A DNA stretch of 7,307 nucleotides from Streptococcus oralis (GTDB lineage: Bacteria > Bacillota > Bacilli > Lactobacillales > Streptococcaceae): the NCBI GenBank assembly GCA_937930605.1, contig CALHBZ010000199.1, positions 1 through 7,307 on the forward strand, read 5' to 3'. Shown here piece by piece: positions 1 to 6,485 of the stretch (the stretch's first letter is position 1; every line of letters starts with the position of its first letter). A model generated the notes under the pieces. That model was not told the origin of the DNA. It did no database searches and saw only the letters and a program-made list of their open reading frames with translations. The translations under genes were made by a program, and so were the position numbers.

Positions 1-827
1 ATAGGATTGTGGGCAATAGCCACTTGAGAGGTTGCCAAACGTTCAATTTCTCGCTCGTTTAATTCTACCCCGTGAGCAAAGACAGACGGATGCTCTAAGT
101 AACCCAGTTCTTCTAGAAAGGCGAGAGGGCGTTTGCCGTATCGTTTCAGGATAATGCCTGACTCCTCCTTGGTCTCCGCCACATGGATATGGAGAGGAAT
201 ATTTAGCTCTTTTGCCATTTCTAAGCTCGCTTCCAGCAAGTCTTGATTACAACTGTATGGAGAGTGAGGAGCTACCATAACCTTGAAATTTGGATTTTCA
301 TATTCTAAGATTTCCTCTATGATGGCACGTGTTCTACTTATAGTCTCAGAAGTTGTTTCTGCCTCTGAGGAAAAGAGGGTCGGTGAGAAATAACAACGCA
401 TCTTGGAAGCTTTCACTGCCTGATAAATTTGCTCCACATCCACACCATTGGGATTATACATATCGTTAAAGGTTGTTGTTCCTGACTGGAGCATCTCTGT
501 CAGAGCCTGCTTGACCGCTTTTGTAGTCATGTCGGGAGTAAATCCTGCTTCTGCTGGCCAGATATAGTCATTAAGCCATTCATGGAGATTGCTATCATCT
601 TGGATCCCTCTCAATCCTGTCATAGCAGAATGGGTATGGCAATTGACCAAACCAGGCATGATCCAAGCCCCTTGATAGTCTATCATCTGCTCTGCTTGAT
701 CTAAAATCTCTGGCTTCTCTTGACCAACATAGATAATTTGAGAATCCTTAATAGCCAAGATTCCATCCAAATAAACATGGAAATCTTGGTCACAGGTCAC
801 GATATTTACATGCTGATAGACTTTCAT
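1..827 (-). CDS. TRZ/ATZ-family amidohydrolase, MTA/SAH deaminase-like (C-terminus cut by window edge)
   Basis: The frame is open from an ATG at 825-827 to the left edge, giving 275 codons plus two bases with no stop, so the C-terminal part is missing. An AAAGGAG site at 834-840 lies 6 bases before the ATG. Visible motifs fit the metal-dependent amidohydrolase superfamily: the PGLVNCHTH strand with metal ligands H64 and H66, WPAEA near 90-94, APHSPYS with H188, HIHVAET with H213, H215 and E218, and AHNP at 272-275. Their spacing matches my memory of methylthioadenosine/S-adenosylhomocysteine deaminases (MtaD group; Thermotoga TM0936). The metal-binding Asp expected near residue 290 lies outside the window. 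The predicted reaction is hydrolytic deamination of a purine nucleoside or thioether derivative in the cytoplasm. The substrate is not fixed by sequence: guanine or other aminohydrolases share this fold. No signal peptide is seen. It is separated from the ABC genes by a terminator and a BOX repeat, so it is probably transcribed on its own. Confidence 0.87.
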   Translation of the reverse strand, partial: MKVYQHVNIVTCDQDFHVYLDGILAIKDSQIIYVGQEKPEILDQAEQMIDYQGAWIMPGLVNCHTHSAMTGLRGIQDDSNLHEWLNDYIWPAEAGFTPDMTTKAVKQALTEMLQSGTTTFNDMYNPNGVDVEQIYQAVKASKMRCYFSPTLFSSEAETTSETISRTRAIIEEILEYENPNFKVMVAPHSPYSCNQDLLEASLEMAKELNIPLHIHVAETKEESGIILKRYGKRPLAFLEELGYLEHPSVFAHGVELNEREIERLATSQVAIAHNP

Positions 828-854
828 ACTAGGCTCCTTTTCTAAAAGACAATT

Positions 855-951
855 TATACTAAATTCAAACCACGTCAGCTTCTCCTTGCCGTACTCAAGT
901 ACAGCCTGTAGTTAGCTTCCTAGTTTGCTCTTTGATTTTCATTGAGTATTA
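855..951 (+). repeat. BOX-type intergenic repeat (boxA-boxC, no boxB, shortened boxA)
   Basis: The stretch begins with TATACT (855-860) and contains CAAACCACGTCAGC (866-879) and CCTTGCCGTA (884-893), matching the pneumococcal boxA module targeted by the BOXA1R typing primer, as recalled. A boxC-like module follows at 911-951, with CTTCCTAGTTTGCTC and then TTTTCATTGAGTATTA. No boxB copy lies between them, only a short inverted repeat, GTACT (891-895) and AGTAC (898-902). Compared with the boxA I remember, about 10 bases are missing between TATACT and CAAACC. BOX elements are small non-coding repeats of pneumococci and relatives, thought to be mobilised in trans and to form RNA structure. This one lies between the ABC-operon terminator and the amidohydrolase start, so on the minus strand it is in the promoter or leader region of that gene. 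Confidence 0.85.
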
Positions 952-980
952 CAGTGAATAATTTTTCTAGCTATTGTAAC

Positions 981-1006
981 AAAAAAGTCACCCGAAGGCA
1001 ACTTTT
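981..1006 (-). terminator. Rho-independent terminator after the ABC transporter pair
   Basis: Read on the minus strand, AAAGTTGCC (1005-997) and GGTGACTTT (992-984) form a 9-bp stem with two G-U pairs closed by a TTCG tetraloop (996-993). A run of T's continues to 981. The hairpin starts 36 bases after the stop codon of the 582-residue ABC subunit, which is where an operon terminator is expected. On the plus strand the hairpin is followed by only four T's, so strong action in that direction is unlikely. Confidence 0.9.
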
Positions 1007-1041
1007 AGTGTCATTAAGACTTTAGGATGGATAGGAATGGC

Positions 1042-2790
1042 TTATTCAGAGCTAAATGCCGCAGCTTTTTGCATTTGGTAATACTTTCCCTTTCTAGCCA
1101 TGAGATCCTGATGATTGCCATACTCCACGATGTCACCATCCACCAAGACTAGAATCAGATCCGCATCCTGAATGGTAGACAAGCGGTGGGCAATGATAAA
1201 ACTTGTTCGCCCTTTCATGAGTTTTGCAAAGGCATCTTGAACCAACAATTCTGTCCGTGTATCGATGGAAGAAGTCGCCTCGTCTAGGATGAGAATCTTA
1301 GGAATGGCTAGAAAGACTCGGGCAATGGTTAAGAGCTGAGCCTGACCGACAGAGAGAGATTCACCTGCATTTTCCAGTTTGGTATCATAGCCTTGAGGTA
1401 ACTGTTGGATGAAAAAGTCTGCATTGGCCGCTTTTGCAGCAGCAATCACCTGCTCTCGACTGGCTTCAGGATTGCCAAAGGCAATATTATCATGAATGGT
1501 CCCTTGCTTAAGCCAGGTTTCCTGTAGCACCATGCCAAACTGCTGTCGCAGAGACGCACGAGTATAATCATAAATGGATCTTCCATCTAGCAAGATATCT
1601 CCCGAGTTAATGGGATAAAAACGCATGAGGAGATTGATGAGGGTTGATTTGCCAGCACCTGTCGGACCAACGATGGCTACCTTGCTACCAGCTGGAATGT
1701 CAATAGACAAGTCCTTAATCAAAATCTTTTCAGGATTGTAGCCGAAAGAGACATGTTTAAAGGAAATAGTTCCCTTAACTTGGTCACTGGTCAAGACTTC
1801 CTTACCTGTTTCAGCCACCTCAGGACTTTCTAAGACAGCATAGACACGCTCTGCGCAAGCAAGAGCACTTTGCAATTCGGCTAAAACAGAAGAAATATCG
1901 TTAAAGGGCTTGGTGTACTGCTGGACATAGTTCAAAAAAGTCACTAAACGCCCGATGGTCAAGGTGGAACCCATCATGATACGATAAGCTCCTACCCCAG
2001 CTAGAAGGGCATAAATGAGCGCATTTACAAAGCGAGTCGAAGGATTGACCGTTGAAGAATAAAAGATGGCTGACTGAGAATAGCTTGCGTAGTTATCATT
2101 AGCCTCACGCAATCTTTGGATAAACTCTGTTTGAGCATTAAAAGATTGAATAATGGTCTGCTGACTAAGTGATTCTTCAATCAACTGAGTCTGAATTCCC
2201 CTTGTCTCTGTTTGCTTTTGAAAGAGATGATAGGATCTCTTGGCAATAAAACGTGAAATCACCATGGATAGGGGCGTCAAGAGCAAGACCAAGAGGGTCA
2301 TGAGGAGATGAATTTGGAGCATGGCTAGAATACTAACCAAAATCATCAAAACACCAATGAAAAATTGGTTAAAAATCATGGTTAAGCCAGCTGCCAACTG
2401 TTCTATGTCCGTAGTTACACGACTGACCATCTCCCCACTGCCTTGCCGATCCACAAAGGCAATCGGTAAATGATGGAGCTTATGGATGATTCGCTCTCGC
2501 AAGTCTTTGGTATAAGAGAAGATTAGACGATTATAGAGGAGAGGATTGGCCCATTGAACTAGGGTATTTCCTATGACCACCAATACCATCTGAATAAAGA
2601 TCTGCCAAAAAACTGGTGAAGAGCCAGCCACTAGGACCTGGTCAATGACCTGCCCAATCAAAATAGGTAGGTAGATCGATAAGCCAACTTGGGCAATAGT
2701 TCCTAGAAAGGCTAGGAAAAGGAGGAAAGGATGACTTGCAAGGTCTTTAGCCAAACGTGTGAGCGTCTGGTTAGCAGTTTGTCGTCTCAT
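1042..2790 (-). CDS. ABC exporter half-transporter, subunit with intact catalytic Glu (heterodimer partner)
   Basis: The product has 582 residues, the usual length for a fused membrane-plus-ATPase half-transporter. Residues about 20-320 form the transmembrane domain, with six hydrophobic stretches near 21-45, 60-82, 136-158, 160-180, 250-272 and 280-300. The ATPase domain follows: A-loop Y351, Walker A GPTGAGKST (375-383), Q-loop Q423, signature LSVGQ (479-483), Walker B ILILDE with catalytic E504, D-loop SSID (507-510) and switch H535. The signature departs from LSGGQ, whereas the catalytic Glu and His are intact. The partner encoded upstream shows the opposite pattern, so the two likely form one heterodimeric exporter in the cytoplasmic membrane. 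An in-frame ATG exists at 2829, but the start at 2790 is chosen because it follows AAAGGAGG by 6 bases and lies one base after the upstream stop. The substrate is unknown; drug, peptide and lipid exporters share this architecture, and Enterococcus EfrAB is a similar pair. Confidence 0.93.
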   Translation of the reverse strand: MRRQTANQTLTRLAKDLASHPFLLFLAFLGTIAQVGLSIYLPILIGQVIDQVLVAGSSPVFWQIFIQMVLVVIGNTLVQWANPLLYNRLIFSYTKDLRERIIHKLHHLPIAFVDRQGSGEMVSRVTTDIEQLAAGLTMIFNQFFIGVLMILVSILAMLQIHLLMTLLVLLLTPLSMVISRFIAKRSYHLFQKQTETRGIQTQLIEESLSQQTIIQSFNAQTEFIQRLREANDNYASYSQSAIFYSSTVNPSTRFVNALIYALLAGVGAYRIMMGSTLTIGRLVTFLNYVQQYTKPFNDISSVLAELQSALACAERVYAVLESPEVAETGKEVLTSDQVKGTISFKHVSFGYNPEKILIKDLSIDIPAGSKVAIVGPTGAGKSTLINLLMRFYPINSGDILLDGRSIYDYTRASLRQQFGMVLQETWLKQGTIHDNIAFGNPEASREQVIAAAKAANADFFIQQLPQGYDTKLENAGESLSVGQAQLLTIARVFLAIPKILILDEATSSIDTRTELLVQDAFAKLMKGRTSFIIAHRLSTIQDADLILVLVDGDIVEYGNHQDLMARKGKYYQMQKAAAFSSE

Positions 2791-2791
2791 G

Positions 2792-4516
2792 CTAGTCCTC
2801 CTTTCCATGTTGGGATGCATTGATTTCACGATAGACTTGACTAGTCTTCATCAGGTCCTCATGCTTGCCAACAGCTAGAAGATCTCCTTTTTCCAAAAGG
2901 AGAATCTGGTCAGCCATCTGTAAAGTCGAGGTTCGTTGAGAAATCAAGATCAAGCTCGTGTTTGGTAAGTTTTCTCGGATAGCTTTCAAGAGCTTGGACT
3001 CGGTAATGGTGTCGAGTGCCGAGGTCGCATCATCTAGGATGAGAAATGGAGCTTGGCGCAAGACTGCTCGAGCGATCGACAGCCGTTGTTTTTGTCCACC
3101 TGAGAAATTTCTCCCTCCTGCCTCAACTAGGGCATCCAAAAGTCCTTCCTTTTCACTGACAAAATCCTTAGCTTGCGCAATCTCCAAGGCCTGCCAGAGT
3201 TCCTGATCAGTTACTTCTTGATCTAAACCTAGAGTCAAGTTGGAACGAATAGTTCCCTTAAAGAGTTCTACTTTTTGAGGCACATAGGCAATCCAAGACC
3301 GCCACTGCTCCAAATTAAGAGGACTACGTCCATCTCGATAAAGGTCAATGCTTCCCTTATCTAGTTGATAAAGACCAAGTAAGACTTGTACCAAGCTTGA
3401 TTTACCAGAACCCGTCCCCCCAATGATACCAAGGATTTGCCCTTGCTTCATATCAAAGGAAATGTCTCTCAGAGAAGGCTGGGCCGCATCAGGATAGGTA
3501 AAGGTCAATTCTTGAACTTGTAAAACCTGATTACTGGCAACCTGCTTTTGTTCCAACTCTGAATGGATGTCTTCTGGATTTTCGGCAAAGACTTCCTCGA
3601 TTCGCTTAGCTGAGATATAGGACTGGTTGAGGGAATTTATCAGCATGGCGAGCTTAACCAATTCCACCAAGATTTGCAAGAGATAGTTGATGAGGGCAAT
3701 CAGGGCACCTTGACTGAATAAACCTCCTTGAATTGAAATATATCCCTGCCAGATGATGACGAGAAGAGTTCCATTAACAATCAGATAAGTCAGAGGGTTT
3801 AACAAACTAGACCAGAAACCCGTCTTTTCTTGTAAACTGGCATAGACTTGGTTAAGGGTTTGAAAAATCCGTAACTCTCGTTTTTCTTGCCCAAATGCAC
3901 GAATGACCCGCATCCCTTGTAATTGCTGGCGCGTTTCCTGAACCAGTTGGTCCGTTTTCTTTCTGAGACTGCTGTAGAGAGGATTGACCAGTCGAGAGAG
4001 CCCTACAATGACAATGGTCAAAATGACAACCATGACCAAAAACCAGAAAGTCAGCTCAGCTGAGATGCGATAGGCCATAAAAATGGCACCAAAAACGATA
4101 ATAGGCGCTCGCAAAAAGAGACGCAGGAATTGATTGATACCAGTCTGAATTTGATAGGTATCCGAGGTCAAGCGGGTCACCAAGCTAGAAGTTGTCAAAC
4201 GGTCTCTGCTTTCCTTTGGTAAGGAAAGAATATGACGATAAAGGTCGTCTGTCAATTCTTTGGCAAATCCTACCGCAGCCTTAGCTGAGTAGAACTGGGC
4301 CATCAAGGCCACTACAACGCCAATCACTGCAAAGATAAGGAGCAGGCCAATCTGCATCCAGAGATGACCTTGATCTCCCTGAGGCAAAGATTGGTCAACA
4401 ATTCCAGCAATCACCATGGGAACCAAAAGCTCAAAAACAGCTTCGAGTAACTTGAACAAGGGGGCTAAAATGGATTCTTTGATATAGGGTTTGAAGTAAG
4501 ATAGTAAGTGTTTCAT
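2792..4516 (-). CDS. ABC exporter half-transporter, subunit with degenerate catalytic residues (heterodimer partner)
   Basis: The product has 574 residues with an N-terminal membrane domain (hydrophobic stretches near 15-40, 53-75, 130-150, 155-178, 240-262 and 270-295) and a C-terminal ATPase. ATPase motifs are A-loop Y341, Walker A GGTGSGKSS (366-374), Q-loop Q414, a canonical signature FSGGQ (471-475), and Walker B FLILDD, where the usual catalytic Glu is Asp496. The switch-loop His is replaced by Gln527 in LISQR. The D-loop is SALD (499-502). E-to-D and H-to-Q changes are known hallmarks of the degenerate site in heterodimeric exporters such as TM287/288, BmrCD and LmrCD. The gene starts 59 bases after the msrAB stop, with AGAAGGG (4521-4527) just before the ATG. 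No terminator or convincing promoter is visible in that gap, so read-through from msrAB is plausible. Its last codons carry the ribosome binding site of the next subunit. The substrate cannot be told from sequence. Confidence 0.93.
   Translation of the reverse strand: MKHLLSYFKPYIKESILAPLFKLLEAVFELLVPMVIAGIVDQSLPQGDQGHLWMQIGLLLIFAVIGVVVALMAQFYSAKAAVGFAKELTDDLYRHILSLPKESRDRLTTSSLVTRLTSDTYQIQTGINQFLRLFLRAPIIVFGAIFMAYRISAELTFWFLVMVVILTIVIVGLSRLVNPLYSSLRKKTDQLVQETRQQLQGMRVIRAFGQEKRELRIFQTLNQVYASLQEKTGFWSSLLNPLTYLIVNGTLLVIIWQGYISIQGGLFSQGALIALINYLLQILVELVKLAMLINSLNQSYISAKRIEEVFAENPEDIHSELEQKQVASNQVLQVQELTFTYPDAAQPSLRDISFDMKQGQILGIIGGTGSGKSSLVQVLLGLYQLDKGSIDLYRDGRSPLNLEQWRSWIAYVPQKVELFKGTIRSNLTLGLDQEVTDQELWQALEIAQAKDFVSEKEGLLDALVEAGGRNFSGGQKQRLSIARAVLRQAPFLILDDATSALDTITESKLLKAIRENLPNTSLILISQRTSTLQMADQILLLEKGDLLAVGKHEDLMKTSQVYREINASQHGKED
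2797..2804 (-). promoter_or_regulatory. Ribosome binding site fixing the start of the 582-residue ABC subunit
   Basis: On the minus strand AAAGGAGG lies 6 bases before the ATG at 2790. It sits inside the last codons of the upstream ABC gene, whose TAG stop (2794-2792) is one base before that ATG. The arrangement suggests translational coupling and equal production of the two subunits. The in-frame ATG at 2829 would force a 38-base overlap and lacks a comparable site. Confidence 0.85.
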
Positions 4517-4575
4517 AAATCCCTTCTATTCTTATTCTGGAAATGAAGAAAGTGGAAATGCCCACCCTCTCTGTT

Positions 4576-5514
4576 TTATTTGTTTAAGTAAGGTAATAAA
4601 TAGCCGTATCCTGCCTCTTCCATCTCATCCTTGGCCACAAATCGTAAAGAGGCCGAATTGATACAGTAACGCAGGCCACCTAACTCCTGAGGTCCATCTG
4701 TGAAAACATGACCCAGGTGAGCATTGCCTGAACGAGAACGAACTTCAATTCGCTCCATACCATGGCTCATATCCTTGTAATAATGAATCAATTCCTTAGA
4801 AATCGGACGGCTAAAACTTGGCCAACCACATCCTGAGGCGAACTTATCCTTGGCAAAAAAGAGTGGCTCACCAGTTGTAATGTCTACATAAATCCCTTCT
4901 TCAAAGGTTTGGTCATAAGCATTAGTAAATGGTGCCTCTGTAGCAGATTCTTGGGTAACACGATAGGACTCTTCTGACAAACTTTGCCTTAATACTTCTT
5001 GACTAGGTTTTTCATAGCGAGAGGTATCAATCAATGGCTTCTCAGCATCAGTCACATCGATATGACAGTAACCTGAAGGATTCTTCTTAAGGTAGTCTTG
5101 GTGGTAATCTTCAGCTAAAATGTAATGACGAAGTTTCTCCACTTCCACTGCAATCTTTCGACCAAGCATACGCTCCTGCTCCTGCACCACTGTGTAAATA
5201 GCTGGCAAGTCTGTTTCATCTTGGTAATAGATCCCAGTTCGATATTGGCGACCACGGTCATTCCCCTGCTGGTTGATAGACAAAGGATCGATGACTCGGA
5301 AATAATAGAGTAAAATCTCACGTAAGCTTACGATGTCCTCATCGTAAATCACTTGAACCGTTTCTGCATGATCTGTTTCCTTGAGCAGCTGATAATTGGT
5401 CGTTTCGACTTGTCCGTTAGCGTAGCCAACACTGGTTGCCAGCACTCCAGAAATTCGGGAAAAATACTCCTCTAAACCCCAAAAACAACCACCTGCTAGA
5501 TAAATTTCTGCCAT
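4576..5514 (-). CDS. msrAB: Bifunctional peptide methionine sulfoxide reductase MsrA-MsrB
   Basis: This 312-residue fusion reduces both S- and R-methionine sulfoxide in oxidised proteins. The MsrA domain (about 1-155) carries GGCFWG (8-13) with catalytic C10, DHAETVQV (48-55), [14 protein letters not shown] (84-97) and SGYCHID with C150 as likely resolving Cys. The MsrB domain (about 175-312) has SGCGWPSF with resolving C229, [13 protein letters not shown], and [11 protein letters not shown] with catalytic C284. These four are the only cysteines, two per domain. The CxxC zinc ligands of many MsrB proteins are absent, with [11 protein letters not shown] standing where the first pair would be. 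There is no signal peptide or membrane anchor, so the protein should be cytoplasmic, like the pneumococcal enzyme called MsrAB2 as I recall. The frame extends upstream to an ATG at 5607, but the start at 5514 is preferred: AAAGGAG lies 8 bases upstream, the family sequence begins here, and the extension would run through the thrB terminator. Confidence 0.95.
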   Translation of the reverse strand: MAEIYLAGGCFWGLEEYFSRISGVLATSVGYANGQVETTNYQLLKETDHAETVQVIYDEDIVSLREILLYYFRVIDPLSINQQGNDRGRQYRTGIYYQDETDLPAIYTVVQEQERMLGRKIAVEVEKLRHYILAEDYHQDYLKKNPSGYCHIDVTDAEKPLIDTSRYEKPSQEVLRQSLSEESYRVTQESATEAPFTNAYDQTFEEGIYVDITTGEPLFFAKDKFASGCGWPSFSRPISKELIHYYKDMSHGMERIEVRSRSGNAHLGHVFTDGPQELGGLRYCINSASLRFVAKDEMEEAGYGYLLPYLNK

Positions 5515-5522
5515 CTTCGTTT

Positions 5523-5529
5523 CTCCTTT
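5523..5529 (-). promoter_or_regulatory. Ribosome binding site fixing the msrAB start
   Basis: AAAGGAG on the minus strand lies 8 bases before the ATG at 5514. It supports the 312-residue MsrAB rather than the 343-residue reading from 5607, whose extra N-terminus would be encoded by the hairpin and T-run of the preceding terminator. I looked for a promoter between that T-run and this site and found no good -35/-10 pair. Confidence 0.8.
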
Positions 5530-5557
5530 ATCAAGTTCTTTGACTAGACTTCTTTTC

Positions 5558-5605
5558 AAAAAAAGGATAGGAAGCCCTCTGGTCAAGTGGTTTCCCCATC
5601 CTATC
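5558..5605 (-). terminator. Rho-independent terminator after hom-thrB
   Basis: On the minus strand GATAGGA (5605-5599) pairs with TCCTATC (5572-5566) as a perfect 7-bp stem. One further C is followed by seven T's (5564-5558). The loop is long at 26 bases, and I see only weak pairing inside it. The hairpin begins 9 bases after the thrB stop and ends before the msrAB ribosome binding site, so it separates the threonine genes from msrAB. The long loop means termination may be partial. Confidence 0.75.
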
Positions 5606-5614
5606 ATCTATTTT

Positions 5615-6484
5615 TTATTTTGCTTCGACACGGACACCTTGGGTATCAACTTTCAAGTCATGAAGTTTTCCTTTGAAGGGTTGCTTTTCCAATTCAGCTT
5701 TAATCTTCGGCATCTTGTCATGAGAAGCCAAGACCATAACTGTCGGTCCAGCTCCAGAGAGATAGGTTGCATAGGCACCATTTTCTTTGGCTACTTGCTT
5801 AATCGTCGCAAATTCTCTCACCAAATCCTGACGATAGCGTTCGTGGAAGAGGTCTCCCTCAATCGCTTGGCCAGCAGTCACCATATCTCCTGCCAACAAG
5901 GCTGCAACAGCAACATTGGCAATCGAACTTGCCGCAACAGCTTCCTTGTAGGATAATTTTTTAGGCAAGACACCGCGGCTGTCTCGGGTACGCAGTTCAT
6001 AGTTGGGAATGTAGGCTAGGAAATCACACTCTGGAAAGTCTGCCACAATCGCTGAAACTTGCCCTTCAACAGAACTCGCAACAACGAGATTTCCATAGAT
6101 AGCTGGTGCCACATTGTCAGGATGCCCTTCAATCTTGGTGGCCAGCTGCAATTTGTCATGGTCAGATAAGTTGAGCTTGCCCAGTTGATTAGCTAGTTCA
6201 ATCCCAGCAACAATAACCGAGCTGGAAGAACCCAAACCACGCGCCAAGGGAACATCACTGATCATTTTCAAACGTCTTGGTTGTAGGTCTGGCGCAATTT
6301 GTAAAGCAATCTTGAGCAAGAGATTGCGCTCATCATGGGGAATCCATTTGCCAATCTGGTGTTCAATCAACCACTCATCTCGTTCTTCACAGACCTCAAT
6401 TTGAAGATACTTGGTAACAGCTACACCAACCGAGTCAAAACCTGGCCCGATATTGGCGCTGGTTGCAGGTACAATAATCTTCAT
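5615..6484 (-). CDS. thrB: Homoserine kinase
   Basis: This 289-residue GHMP-family kinase phosphorylates L-homoserine with ATP to O-phospho-L-homoserine, the step before threonine synthase, in the cytoplasm. Motif 1 is [13 protein letters not shown] (6-18). The ATP-binding loop is [11 protein letters not shown] (79-89). [10 protein letters not shown] (119-128) is typical of homoserine kinases, and motif 3 is LSGAGPTVM (242-250). The length is normal for the family and the reading frame is intact. It starts one base after the hom stop, with AGGAG (6491-6495) 6 bases before the ATG, so the two genes are almost certainly co-transcribed and perhaps translationally coupled. thrC is not in this window. 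Regulation upstream cannot be judged because the hom start lies outside. A hairpin terminator follows the stop. Confidence 0.96.
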   Translation of the reverse strand: MKIIVPATSANIGPGFDSVGVAVTKYLQIEVCEERDEWLIEHQIGKWIPHDERNLLLKIALQIAPDLQPRRLKMISDVPLARGLGSSSSVIVAGIELANQLGKLNLSDHDKLQLATKIEGHPDNVAPAIYGNLVVASSVEGQVSAIVADFPECDFLAYIPNYELRTRDSRGVLPKKLSYKEAVAASSIANVAVAALLAGDMVTAGQAIEGDLFHERYRQDLVREFATIKQVAKENGAYATYLSGAGPTVMVLASHDKMPKIKAELEKQPFKGKLHDLKVDTQGVRVEAK

Positions 6485-6485
6485 C

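Noticed and set aside
855..951. The BOX stretch considered as a small RNA gene or CRISPR-like repeat
   Set aside because: There is a single copy with no spacers, and the boxA and boxC modules explain the sequence.
2958..3206. Plus-strand ORF of 82 codons inside the 574-residue ABC gene
   Set aside because: It is antisense to the conserved ATPase domain and has no recognisable motif; it is a shadow of the real frame.
4517..4575. Possible terminator in the gap between msrAB and the ABC genes (GTGG/CCAC inverted repeat around 4552-4565)
   Set aside because: The stem is only about 4 bp and no T-run follows it on the minus strand.
4517..4575. Possible promoter for the ABC genes (TTCCAC and TAAGAA about 17 bases apart)
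   Set aside because: Both hexamers match the consensus poorly, and such matches are expected by chance in AT-rich sequence.
5115..5321. Small ORFs on both strands inside msrAB
   Set aside because: They are frame shadows of the conserved MsrA region and show no independent support.
5515..5607. N-terminal extension of msrAB starting at 5607
   Set aside because: The extra 31 codons would be encoded by the thrB terminator hairpin and T-run, and a strong ribosome binding site supports 5514.
5540..5956. Plus-strand ORF of 138 codons antisense to thrB
   Set aside because: It overlaps a fully motif-supported gene and a terminator, and the translation has no family features.
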